NCBI RefSeq assembly: GCF_000367365.1
Contig: NZ_BARF01000042.1
Span: 1-64,000, forward strand
Length of the DNA stretch: 64,000 nucleotides
Source: Streptomyces prunicolor NBRC 13075
GTDB lineage: Bacteria > Actinomycetota > Actinomycetes > Streptomycetales > Streptomycetaceae
Direction of reading: 5' to 3'
Within the stretch, counting starts at the first letter, position 1. Every line of letters begins with the position of its first letter. The notes under the pieces were generated by a model. That model was not told the DNA's origin and ran no database searches. It saw only the letters and a list, made by a program, of their open reading frames with translations. A program made the translations under genes and the position numbers. Of the stretch, positions 43,220-51,510 are shown one piece after another.

Positions 43220-43270
43220 GATGAGTTCAAATACGCATACGGCCGGTGGCACTGCGTAGTTGAACTCATC
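43220..43270. promoter_or_regulatory. 18-bp inverted repeat upstream of the Hsp70 operon
   Basis: Arms at 43220-43237 and 43253-43270 match at 17 of 18 positions around a 15-nt loop. It lies 207-257 nt before the Hsp70 start and 38 nt after the PucR gene on the same strand. It could terminate pucR or act as the operon's operator. No ORF is seen in 43014-43307. Confidence 0.6.
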
Positions 43271-43307
43271 CCTTCGTGACCCGTCCGCCCCGTGCAGGGC
43301 GCGATCG

Positions 43308-44807
43308 TCACAGGCGGTGACTCTTCAGCGTCATGTGCAGCAGCAGCCGGTCCTCGCCGTCGTCCAGATCCAGCCCCGTCAACTGCTCCACCCGGGACAG
43401 CCGGTAGTACAGCGTCTGCCGGTGGATCCCCAACTCGGCCGCGGTACGCCCCGCTTGGCCCGCCCGGTCGAGGTACACCTCGGCGGTATGGGCGAGTTCA
43501 TGGTGCGCGGGGGAGAGCAGCGGCGCCACGACCGGATCGTGCGCGGCCTCCGGCGGCAGCGCGGCCAGCAGCCGGTACGGCCCGATCGCCGCCCACTCGA
43601 CCACCGTCCCGAACCGCGGCTCCGCCAGCCCCGCCCGACACGCGGCCGTGGCCTCCTGCCAGGCGACACCGAGATCGCTGAGGCCGGTGCGGGGGGCGCC
43701 GATACCGGCGACGGGGGTGGCGCTCGACGGGGGAGTGCGTCCGGCGGCGGGCGGCCGCGGGGTACCGCTCGCGCCCGGACTCCGGCCGTCCGCCGACGGC
43801 CGTGAAGCGGCACCCGCTCCCGTGGCCCGGCCGTCTGCCGACGGCTGTGAAGTGCCGCCGGCTCCCGCTTCCCGGCCGCCGGCCGGCGACTGTGCAGCGG
43901 CACTCGCCCCAGCAGCCCGGCCATCCGTCACCCTCCGGGATTCGGCGCTCGCCTCCGGCCCTCGCCCGTCCGCCGGCACCGGCGCCGCCGCACTGGCCCC
44001 CGACCCCGGGGCATTCCCGGGCACCCGCGCCGTCGCACTCGCCCCCCGCGCACTCCCCAGCACCCGCGCCGCCGCACTCGCCGCCGGTGTCCGTACGTCC
44101 GTCGTCCGCAGCCGGACCAGTACCGCCAGGCTCTGCTGCCCGGCCGCGCCCCACGGCACCGTGCACAACGCGGTCGCGTGCGGCACCGTACGCGCGGAGG
44201 GGGCGTCGTCCGGGTCGGCGGACGGCCAGGGGGCGACGCAGACCACCGCGTGCGGGCCGTCGCCGCGTGGGCCCAGGGCCGTGCGGAGGGCGGCCACCGC
44301 CATGTCCCGCTGCCAGCCGCGCTCGGCGGTGAGCACCTCCCGCAGCTCACGCGTGAGGTCGGCGCCCGCCTGGGCCTCGTCCGCGAGGAGCGCGCCGATC
44401 CGGGCCGCCACCTCCATCGCCGCGTCCAGCTGGGGAACGGCGGGGCCGGGATCGTCGTCGTCCAGGAGCCAGACGTAGCCGAGGACGACACCCCGATGGC
44501 GTACGGGGAGGCAGATACGGCCGCGGTAGACCCCCGCCTCGGGGGTCGGCGGGATGCGGACCGGGCCGGTCGCCCGGGTGATGCCGAAGCCCTCGAACCA
44601 GGTGCGGATCGCCGCCGTGGAGCGCCGGGTCAGGATCGAGCGGGTGCGGACCGGGTCCAGCGCGGACGGGTCCAGGTCGCCCTCACCGTCGTAGGCCCCG
44701 AAGGCGATCAGCTCGAAGTCGCGGTTCTCCAGGGTCGCGGGGGCGCCGAGGAGCTCCGAGATCTCGTCCACGAGCTCCTGGTAGTCGCCTCTGGAATCGG
44801 ATGTCAC
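43308..44807 (-). CDS. PucR/CdaR-type regulator with tandem-repeat linker, likely controls proline catabolism
   Basis: I choose the GTG at 44807 (GGGAGAA upstream); the frame is open to 44906. The 499-residue protein has an N-terminal sensory, GAF-like part (~1-235). A low-complexity linker (~239-361) follows, with eight degenerate 13-15-residue repeats of the form ADGRxxGASAxxxPx. The C-terminal PucR HTH is RTAAELGIHRQTLYYRLSRV (~460-479). It is divergent from the proline dehydrogenase gene across 150 nt, the usual place for the proline-responsive activator of put genes. Confidence 0.85.
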   Translation of the reverse strand: MTSDSRGDYQELVDEISELLGAPATLENRDFELIAFGAYDGEGDLDPSALDPVRTRSILTRRSTAAIRTWFEGFGITRATGPVRIPPTPEAGVYRGRICLPVRHRGVVLGYVWLLDDDDPGPAVPQLDAAMEVAARIGALLADEAQAGADLTRELREVLTAERGWQRDMAVAALRTALGPRGDGPHAVVCVAPWPSADPDDAPSARTVPHATALCTVPWGAAGQQSLAVLVRLRTTDVRTPAASAAARVLGSARGASATARVPGNAPGSGASAAAPVPADGRGPEASAESRRVTDGRAAGASAAAQSPAGGREAGAGGTSQPSADGRATGAGAASRPSADGRSPGASGTPRPPAAGRTPPSSATPVAGIGAPRTGLSDLGVAWQEATAACRAGLAEPRFGTVVEWAAIGPYRLLAALPPEAAHDPVVAPLLSPAHHELAHTAEVYLDRAGQAGRTAAELGIHRQTLYYRLSRVEQLTGLDLDDGEDRLLLHMTLKSHRL

Positions 44808-44957
44808 CCGGGCATTCTCCCGCATTCCCGCGCCGCCTTCATACATCTGTCTGAGATCTGCGGCACGGATGCGTGACAGCTGTCGATGGCCGACGATCGG
44901 AGACAACCCTAGGTTTCACGGTGGTTCCCGTATGTCCGACTGCTTGGAGGTACCCCC

Positions 44958-45884
44958 GTGCTGGGTCCCGTGATTCTCGCCGCCTCGCGCAGCGATCAGA
45001 TGCGTCGGCTGATCTCGGCGGCGCCTGTGACCAAGCAGGTCGTCGACCGCTTCATCCCCGGCGAGACCGTGGACGAGATCGTGCCGATCGTCCAGGACCT
45101 CACCGCCAAGGGCCTCGAGCTGACGATGGACGTCGTCGGCGAGGACATCACCACCCCCGAGCAGGCCGCCGCCGCCCGCGACGCGTACCTCCAACTCGTC
45201 GACCGGCTCAAGGAGTTGGAGCTGGGAACCCGGGCCGAGATGTCCATCAAGCTGTCCATGTTCGGCCAGGCGCTGGACGGCGGCCACGAACTCGCCCTCG
45301 CGAACGTCCGGCCCGTCGTCGAGGCCGCCGCCGCCATCGGTACGACCGTCACGCTCGACGCCGAGGACCACACCACCCTCGACTCGATGTTCGCGATCCA
45401 CGAGGAACTGCGGAAGGACTTCCCGCAGACCGGCTGCGTCATCCAGGCCTACCTCTTCCGCACCGAGTCCGACGCCCGCCGCCTCGCCGGGGCCGGCAGC
45501 CGCGTCCGGCTCGTGAAGGGCGCGTACAAGGAGCCCGCCGAGGTCGCCTACCAGCAGAAACACGAGATCGACAAGGCGTACGTCCGGATCCTGCGCATCC
45601 TGATGGAGGGCGCGGGGTACCCGATGATCGGCTCCCACGACCCGCGCCTGATCTCCATCGGCCAGGAACTCGCCCGCCGCGCGGGCCGCAAGCCCGACGA
45701 GTACGAGTTCCAGATGCTCTACGGGATCAGGAGCGACGAGCACTTGCGGCTCGCCGCCGAGGGTCACCGCATGCGCGTCTACACCGCGTACGGCACGGAC
45801 TGGTACGGATACTTCATGCGGCGCCTCGCCGAGAAGCCGGCCAACCTCCTCTTCTTCGCACGATCCACCCTTACCAAGGGCTGA
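44958..45884 (+). CDS. Proline dehydrogenase
   Basis: The 308-residue monofunctional enzyme oxidises proline to pyrroline-5-carboxylate with FAD. Barrel segments include MDVVGEDIT, AEMSIKLSMFGQAL, GTTVTLDAEDHTTLDSM (~117-133), RLVKGAYKEPAEVAY (~183-197) and the C-terminal MRVYTAYGTDWYGYFMRRLAE (conserved YG..W...Y..RR). The GTG at 44958 has CTTGGAGGTA upstream. It is 37 nt upstream of pruA and divergent from a PucR regulator. Confidence 0.95.
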   Translation: MLGPVILAASRSDQMRRLISAAPVTKQVVDRFIPGETVDEIVPIVQDLTAKGLELTMDVVGEDITTPEQAAAARDAYLQLVDRLKELELGTRAEMSIKLSMFGQALDGGHELALANVRPVVEAAAAIGTTVTLDAEDHTTLDSMFAIHEELRKDFPQTGCVIQAYLFRTESDARRLAGAGSRVRLVKGAYKEPAEVAYQQKHEIDKAYVRILRILMEGAGYPMIGSHDPRLISIGQELARRAGRKPDEYEFQMLYGIRSDEHLRLAAEGHRMRVYTAYGTDWYGYFMRRLAEKPANLLFFARSTLTKG

Positions 45885-45921
45885 CCTAACACCCGCTCAC
45901 GTACAAGGAGTTACGGATCCC

Positions 45922-47553
45922 ATGGACGCTGTGACCCAGGTCCCCACCCCCGTCAACGAGCCGGTGCACGGCTACGCGCCCGGCTCTCCCGAGCGGGCCC
46001 GTCTTGAGGTCAAGCTCAAGGAGCTGGCCGAGAACCCGATCGACCTGCCGATGACCATCGGCGGCGAGCGGCGACTGGGCGGCGGCGAGCGCGTCGACGT
46101 CGTACAGCCGCACAACCACAAGGCCCGCATCGGCACGTACGCCAACGCCACCCAGGACGACGCCCAGGACGCGATCGACGCGGCCCTCGCCGCCGCGCCC
46201 GCCTGGCGTGCGATGTCCTTCGACGACCGCGCCGCGATCATCCTGCGCGCCGCCGAACTCCTCTCCGGCCCCTGGCGCGAGACCCTCGCCGCGTCCACGA
46301 TGCTCGGCCAGTCCAAGACCGCCCAGCAGGCCGAGATCGACTGCCCCTGCGAACTGGTCGACTTCTGGCGCTTCAACGTCAAGTACGCCCGCGACCTGCT
46401 CGCCGAGCAGCCTCCGGCGAACTCCGCGGGCGTCTGGAACCGCCTCGACCACCGCCCGCTCGAAGGCTTCGTCTACGCGATCACGCCCTTCAACTTCACG
46501 GCGATCGCGGGCAACCTGCCGACGGCCCCGGCGCTCATGGGCAATGTCGTCGTCTGGAAGCCGTCGCCGACGCAGACCCACTCCGCCGTCCTGCTCATGC
46601 AGTTGCTGGAGGAGGCGGGTCTCCCCAAGGGCGTCATCAACCTCGTCACCGGTGACGGCATCGAGGTCTCCAAGGTCGCCCTGGAGCACCGCGACCTGGC
46701 GGCCATCCACTTCACCGGTTCCACCAAGACCTTCCAGTACCTGTGGAAGACGGTCGGCGCGAACATCGAGAAGTACCGCTCCTACCCCCGCCTGGTCGGC
46801 GAGACCGGCGGCAAGGACTTCGTCGTCGCCCACCCGAGCGCGGACCGCGCGGTGCTGAAGACGGCGCTGACCCGGGGCTCCTTCGAGTACCAGGGCCAGA
46901 AGTGCTCCGCCAGCTCCCGCGCGTACATCCCGGCGTCGATCTGGAACTCCGGTTTCAAGGAGGAATTCGCCGCCGAGGTCGACCACTTGACGATGGGTGA
47001 CGTCACCGATCTGTCGAACTTCATCGGCGCGGTCATCGACGAGCGCTCCTTCGCCAAGAACAAGGCGGCGATCGACCGCGCGAAGGCGGACCCCAACTGC
47101 ACGATCGTCGCGGGCGGTTCGTACGACGACTCGGTCGGCTACTTCGTCCGCCCGACGGTGGTGGAGTGCAGCGACCCGACGAACGAGGTCTTCACGACGG
47201 AGTATTTCGGCCCGTTCCTCGCGGTCCACGTCTACGAGGACGAGAACTACGACGAGATGCTGACCCAGATGGAGTCGGTGTCCGACTACGCCCTCACCGG
47301 CGCGGTCATCGCCAACGACCGTGCGGCGGCGGCTTACACGATGGAGAAGCTCCGCTACGCGGCCGGCAACTTCTACATCAACGACAAGTCGACGGGCGCG
47401 GTCGTCGGCCAGCAGCCCTTCGGCGGCGGCCGCTCCTCCGGCACCAACGACAAGGCCGGCGCCCCGCAGAACCTGATGCGCTGGACGTTGACCCGCGCCA
47501 TCAAGGAGACCCTGGTGGCGCCGACGGACTACACGTACCCGCACATGGGCTGA
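45922..47553 (+). CDS. pruA: L-glutamate gamma-semialdehyde (P5C) dehydrogenase
   Basis: The 543-residue aldehyde dehydrogenase converts glutamate semialdehyde to glutamate with NAD+, completing proline degradation. The catalytic Cys is in SFEYQGQKCSASSRAY (~331) and the general-base Glu in PRLVGETGGKDFVV (~295). FVYAITPFNFTAIAGNLP (~189-206) is diagnostic for P5C dehydrogenase. AAGGAG lies 10 nt before the ATG. It is the second gene of the put operon. Confidence 0.96.
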   Translation: MDAVTQVPTPVNEPVHGYAPGSPERARLEVKLKELAENPIDLPMTIGGERRLGGGERVDVVQPHNHKARIGTYANATQDDAQDAIDAALAAAPAWRAMSFDDRAAIILRAAELLSGPWRETLAASTMLGQSKTAQQAEIDCPCELVDFWRFNVKYARDLLAEQPPANSAGVWNRLDHRPLEGFVYAITPFNFTAIAGNLPTAPALMGNVVVWKPSPTQTHSAVLLMQLLEEAGLPKGVINLVTGDGIEVSKVALEHRDLAAIHFTGSTKTFQYLWKTVGANIEKYRSYPRLVGETGGKDFVVAHPSADRAVLKTALTRGSFEYQGQKCSASSRAYIPASIWNSGFKEEFAAEVDHLTMGDVTDLSNFIGAVIDERSFAKNKAAIDRAKADPNCTIVAGGSYDDSVGYFVRPTVVECSDPTNEVFTTEYFGPFLAVHVYEDENYDEMLTQMESVSDYALTGAVIANDRAAAAYTMEKLRYAAGNFYINDKSTGAVVGQQPFGGGRSSGTNDKAGAPQNLMRWTLTRAIKETLVAPTDYTYPHMG

Positions 47554-47592
47554 CAGCCGCACCGGGCGCCCGCAGCGGGCAGACTCCCCGCC

Positions 47593-48462
47593 ATGACCCC
47601 AACCCGTATGCAGGACACGGCGGTTACGGCGGACGACGGAGTACGGCTGTGGGCCTCCCGGTCCGGCCGTGGCACACCCGGCACCACACCCCTGGTGCTG
47701 TGCCACGGCGGGCCCGGGCTGTGGGACATGTTCGAGGACGTGGCCGCGATGCTCAACGGCCGTGCCACGGTGGTCCGTTGGGACCAGCGCGGTGGCGGCC
47801 GGTCCGAGCCGTGCGCGGGCCCGTGGACCACCGAGCGCTTCGTGGCCGATCTCGACGCCGTACGACGGCACTTCGCGCTGGAGCGGACCGTGCTGCTCGG
47901 CCACTCCTGGGGCGCGTCGCTCGCCCTGAACTACGCCCTCGCCCACCCGGAACGGGTCGCCGCTCTCGTCTACGTCAGCGGCACCGGCATCGGGCCGGAC
48001 GCCGACTGGCACGGCGCCTACGAGGCGAACCTCCTCGCACGCCTCGGCGAGAACCCTCAACGGCTCGCCCGCTGGCGGGAGTTGCCCGGCGAGAGCCGTG
48101 AACGGGCGGTGCTCCAGTGGTCGGCCGACTTCGCGGACCGCGAGCGGGCCGTCGAGCACGCGGAGCGGATGGCCGACCCCTGGTTTCCGATCAACTCCCC
48201 CTGCAACAAAGCCCTGAACGCCGAGGCGAGACAGGCCACCGGCACCCCCACCCTGTACGCCGTCTGCCAGGCCCTCGACCTGCCGGTGCTCATCGTCGAC
48301 GGGGAGCGGGACATCCGGCCCCGGTCGGCCGTCGACTCGCTGGAGCGGGCACTGCCCCGCGTGCGCCGAGTGACCCTGCCGAACGCCGGGCACCTCCCCT
48401 GGGTCGAGGACCCGCACGGATTCCGCGATGCGGTGAGGACGGTGATGACGGCAGCGCGCTGA
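47593..48462 (+). CDS. Alpha/beta hydrolase, prolyl-aminopeptidase-like
   Basis: The 289-residue enzyme has the oxyanion motif VLCHGGPGLWDMF (~35-47), the nucleophile elbow LLGHSWGASLALNYA (~100-114), and His in LPNAGHLPWVEDP (~266-278), as in proline iminopeptidases and related hydrolases. A CAGACT box 7-8 nt before the ATG suggests a leaderless gene. It follows the put genes, so peptide-derived proline release is an attractive but unproven role. Confidence 0.85.
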   Translation: MTPTRMQDTAVTADDGVRLWASRSGRGTPGTTPLVLCHGGPGLWDMFEDVAAMLNGRATVVRWDQRGGGRSEPCAGPWTTERFVADLDAVRRHFALERTVLLGHSWGASLALNYALAHPERVAALVYVSGTGIGPDADWHGAYEANLLARLGENPQRLARWRELPGESRERAVLQWSADFADRERAVEHAERMADPWFPINSPCNKALNAEARQATGTPTLYAVCQALDLPVLIVDGERDIRPRSAVDSLERALPRVRRVTLPNAGHLPWVEDPHGFRDAVRTVMTAAR

Positions 48463-48486
48463 GCCCCCGTCTCCGATACTGACCCC

Positions 48487-49029
48487 GTGACCATCCGTAT
48501 GCGCACCGTCCACACGGCCGACCTCACCCCGGCCGACCTCCGCGCCGCCCGCGAACTCCTTGACGCGGCCTTCGGCGGCGACCTCACCGACCAGGACTGG
48601 GAGCACGGCCTCGGCGGCGTCCACGCGCTGCTCGCCGACGACACGGGGCGGCTCCTCGCGCACGGCTCGGTCGTCATGCGCCGGGTGCGGTATCGGGGGC
48701 GGTGGTTGCGGGTCGGGTACGTGGAAGGGGTCGGGGTGCGGCCCGATGCCCGGCGCAAGGGGTACGGGGGGTTCGTCATGGCCGAGTTGGAGCGGATCGT
48801 CGACCACGCCTACGACGTCGGGTTGCTCGGGGCCAGTGACGACGGGGCCCGGCTCTACACCGTGCGCGGCTGGCGGCTGTGGGGCGGGAAGATCTCCGCC
48901 CTCGGGCCGGACGGGATCGTCCATCTGCCCGAGGAGGAGGACAGCACATACGTCAGACCCGCGCTCGCCGGGTCGCTCGACCTCGGCGCCGATCTTCTCT
49001 TCGACTGGCGGGACGGGGACGTGCTCTGA
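48487..49029 (+). CDS. GNAT acetyltransferase
   Basis: The 180-residue protein is a Gcn5-type acetyltransferase: acetyl-CoA loop GVRPDARRKGYGGFVMAEL (~82-100) and a following LLGASDDGARLYTVRGW segment. It resembles aminoglycoside 2'-N-acetyltransferase-like proteins of actinobacteria, including the opening DLTPADLRAARELLDAAF. The GTG at 48487 is 6 nt after GATACT, so probably leaderless. A role in drug resistance is possible but unproven. Confidence 0.82.
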   Translation: MTIRMRTVHTADLTPADLRAARELLDAAFGGDLTDQDWEHGLGGVHALLADDTGRLLAHGSVVMRRVRYRGRWLRVGYVEGVGVRPDARRKGYGGFVMAELERIVDHAYDVGLLGASDDGARLYTVRGWRLWGGKISALGPDGIVHLPEEEDSTYVRPALAGSLDLGADLLFDWRDGDVL

Positions 49030-49036
49030 CGATCCG

Positions 49037-50038
49037 TCACGCTGCCGCCCGTACCAGGATCTTGCCCGTGTTCCCGCCCCGGAGCATCGACAGGAACGCC
49101 TCCACGATCAGCTCGAAGCCGTCCACCACCGTCTCGTCCAGGGCCAGCGTCCCGGCGCGCAGCCGCGGTACGGCGAATTCGTACAACTCCTCCTGCACGT
49201 CCCGGTGGTCGCGCACCAGAAAGCCCTCGATGCGCAGGCTCTTCTCCACGACATCGGCGTGGTTGAAGAGCGCGGGCGGCGGGTCCGGGGTGTTGTACTG
49301 GCCGACCGTGCCGATGCGCACCACTCGCCCGCGTTCGCGCAACGCGCCCACCGCGGCGCCGAGTTGGTCGCCCCCGACGTTGTCGACGAACAGGTCGATG
49401 CCGTCGGGGGCCGCCTCGGCGAGGAGTTCGGCCACGGGAGCGGTGCGGTAGTCGAAGGCCGCGTCGTAACCCACGTGCTCCGTCAGGTACTTGACCTTCT
49501 CCGCCGAGCCGGCGCTGCCGATCAGCCGGCCCGCCCCCAGCAGCTTCGCGAAGCGTCCGGTCGCCGTGCCGACTCCGCCCGCCGCCGCGGACACGAACAC
49601 GTCGTCGCCCTCGCGGAGTCGGGCGATCCGGGTGAGGCCGACGTACGCCGTCAGACCGGTGCCGCCGAGCACGCTCAGGTAGGCGGACAGGGGAACCCCG
49701 TCGTGGTGGGGGAGTCGGCGGACCTCCTCGGGTCGTACGACCGAGTGCGTGCGCCAGCCCGAGCGGTGGAAGACGATCTCGCCCTCGGGCAGTGCCGGGT
49801 CGCGGGAGGCGACGATCCGGCCGAGGGCGCGGCCCTCCAGCGGCGCGTTCAACTCGAAGTCGCCGTCCATCATTTCGCGGTGGTAGGGGTCGACGGACCA
49901 GTAGAGGTTCTCGACCAGGGCGGTGCCCGGAACCGGCTCCGGAACGGGTGACTCCACGAAGCGGAAATGGGCGGGCGTGGGGAAGCCGGTCGGGCGGGAC
50001 GTCTGGTGCACGGTGAGCGCGATGTCGGACTTGGTCAT
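49037..50038 (-). CDS. NADP-dependent MDR oxidoreductase, CurA-like
   Basis: The 333-residue protein is a zinc-free medium-chain reductase like bacterial curcumin reductases and leukotriene B4 dehydrogenases. The cofactor motif VFVSAAAGGVGTATGRFAKL (~147-166) and the DYRTAPVAELLAEAAPDGID segment (~197) are typical; GGTGLTAYVGL lies just before. It reduces activated double bonds with NADPH. It is divergent from a LysR regulator across 104 nt and probably its target. Confidence 0.88.
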   Translation of the reverse strand: MTKSDIALTVHQTSRPTGFPTPAHFRFVESPVPEPVPGTALVENLYWSVDPYHREMMDGDFELNAPLEGRALGRIVASRDPALPEGEIVFHRSGWRTHSVVRPEEVRRLPHHDGVPLSAYLSVLGGTGLTAYVGLTRIARLREGDDVFVSAAAGGVGTATGRFAKLLGAGRLIGSAGSAEKVKYLTEHVGYDAAFDYRTAPVAELLAEAAPDGIDLFVDNVGGDQLGAAVGALRERGRVVRIGTVGQYNTPDPPPALFNHADVVEKSLRIEGFLVRDHRDVQEELYEFAVPRLRAGTLALDETVVDGFELIVEAFLSMLRGGNTGKILVRAAA

Positions 50039-50142
50039 GGGACGGGACCGTAGACAGGAATGCGGGGGTCGGGGAGACGGTTGCGCTCATGGAACGGGTC
50101 GGTCCATGAATCGTCCTCATAGCAGCAGGTGGGAGACCCCGA

Positions 50143-51036
50143 GTGCAGTCTGTCGATCTTGCGCCGCAGGAGCTCAGGACCCTGGTCGCGGTGGTCGACG
50201 AGGGCGGTTTCTCGGCCGCCGGTGCCCGGCTCGGGAGCACCCAGTCCGCCGTCTCGCACGCGGTGCGCGGCATCGAACGGAAGCTGGGCGTCGTGCTGTT
50301 CGAGCGCGGGCGGTACGGTGCCCGGCCCACGCCCGCCGGTGCGCGGGCCGTCGCGCACGCACGCCGTGTGCTGCGGATGCTGGAGGTGATGGTCGCCGAG
50401 ACGCGGGCCGTCCAGGCGGCCGTGGTCGCCGGGCCGCTGCGCATCGCCGCTTTCCGGAGCGCGGCCCTGCATCTGCTGCCGCCGGTGCTGGAGCGCCTCG
50501 CCGTCTCCCACCCCGGGATCGAGCCGACCGTGCGGGTGGTCCGCGAGATCGGGTCCGGCACCGCCGGCGAGGTGGCCGAGGGGCGCGCGGACCTCGGTAT
50601 CGCGACCATCGGTACCGGTTCGCCGGTCCCGCCGGGGCTGGTGGGCGACGTACTCCTGGAAGAGCCGTACGCGCTGGTGCACCCGGCCGGTCACCCGGCG
50701 CCGCGCTCGCTGCCGCTGGTCGACTGGGCCGAGAACTGCTCCTCGTACACCCGCGCCTGGTGGGCCGCGCAGGACTGGATCCCGGCGGCGACGGTGCGTG
50801 CCGAGGACGACGGGGCGGTGCTCTCCATGGTGGGCAGCGGTTTCGGCATGGCCATCATGCCCGGGCTCTCCCTCACCGGGGCGCCGCCCTCGGTCGAGGT
50901 CACCGATCTCGGGGCGGGGCGGCCGACGCGGAAGGTCGGCTATGTGACCACTCCCGAACTTGCGGCGACGACGGCCGTCCGGGCACTCGTCCGTGAACTC
51001 AGGGCCGGAAGGAAATCGCAGGTCAGCGCCGTGTGA
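50143..51036 (+). CDS. LysR-family regulator
   Basis: The 297-residue protein has an N-terminal winged HTH (LRTLVAVVDEGGFSAAGARL then QSAVSHAVRGIERKLGVVLF, ~10-55) and a periplasmic-binding-like effector domain (~90-290). The GTG at 50143 has GGGAGACCC upstream. It is divergent from the CurA-like oxidoreductase, the standard LysR target arrangement; the inducer is unknown. Confidence 0.9.
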   Translation: MQSVDLAPQELRTLVAVVDEGGFSAAGARLGSTQSAVSHAVRGIERKLGVVLFERGRYGARPTPAGARAVAHARRVLRMLEVMVAETRAVQAAVVAGPLRIAAFRSAALHLLPPVLERLAVSHPGIEPTVRVVREIGSGTAGEVAEGRADLGIATIGTGSPVPPGLVGDVLLEEPYALVHPAGHPAPRSLPLVDWAENCSSYTRAWWAAQDWIPAATVRAEDDGAVLSMVGSGFGMAIMPGLSLTGAPPSVEVTDLGAGRPTRKVGYVTTPELAATTAVRALVRELRAGRKSQVSAV

Positions 51037-51214
51037 CTCGTTTCACCGTCTCAGATAGTAGGAAGTCCGAGTAATTGTGGAGACAGATGCACGGTCCTGT
51101 CCTAGCTTTGTAGGAGCCGAACGTCTCGCTAGACCAAGCGAATGGCGGTCGTGAGCCGGACAACCGCGCAGGCAACCCCTGCGGTCCGCCGCTCCCCGTC
51201 TCTTCTGGGGGCAC

Positions 51215-51242
51215 CTCCCACGCCCATTAGGCAGTGGGGGAG
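51215..51242. repeat. GGGGGCACCTCCCAC...GTGGGGGAG hairpin
   Basis: CTCCCAC (51215-51221) and GTGGGGGAG (51234-51242) pair. This GGGGGCACCTCCCA layout recurs in Streptomyces spacers, as I recall. The rest of 51037-51293 has no gene and no riboswitch I recognise. Confidence 0.4.
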
Positions 51243-51293
51243 TCTCGTAACCCCCTTCAGTACTCCAGGAATTATCGAAGGAGTCGGTTCCCC

Positions 51294-51425
51294 ATGGCCG
51301 AGACGACCGCCCGCCGCCGAGTCCGCCACGTGCCCCGCACGAGCGAGTCCGAGCGCAAGGACGCCGCCGCTGCCCTCCAGCGCGCCCTCGACCGCCGGGA
51401 CAACGGTGGAGAGACCGGCCACTGA
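51294..51425 (+). CDS. Small basic protein, 43 aa
   Basis: The ATG at 51294 has GAAGGAG 9 nt upstream. The product is Arg-rich and helical (ETTARRRVRHVPRTSESERK, then AALQRALDRRDN), soluble, without Cys. It has about 250 nt of non-coding DNA before it. I recall similar short proteins upstream of the leuB region in Streptomyces. It might bind nucleic acid or a protein; no function is known. Confidence 0.55.
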   Translation: MAETTARRRVRHVPRTSESERKDAAAALQRALDRRDNGGETGH

Positions 51426-51510
51426 GCCGAGGTAACGCCTTAAAAAGCACGCCCATCTTGAAGCACGCCCACAAGCCGGGAGCCGCGCCCGCACGGGGTG
51501 CGGCGCGGTC

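Noticed and set aside
39150..43259. Open reading frame of 1,369 codons on the plus strand opposite the Hsp70 operon
   Set aside because: It is antisense to five well-supported genes and its Arg/Pro/Gly/His-rich translation is typical of the shadow frame in high-GC3 DNA.
45886..48924. 1,012-codon minus-strand frame opposite pruA and the hydrolase
   Set aside because: Antisense to conserved enzymes with catalytic motifs; no motif of its own.
51037..51293. Possible riboswitch upstream of the 43-aa ORF
   Set aside because: I could not match the conserved cores of the ydaO, cobalamin, SAM, T-box or TPP classes; only a hairpin repeat is evident.
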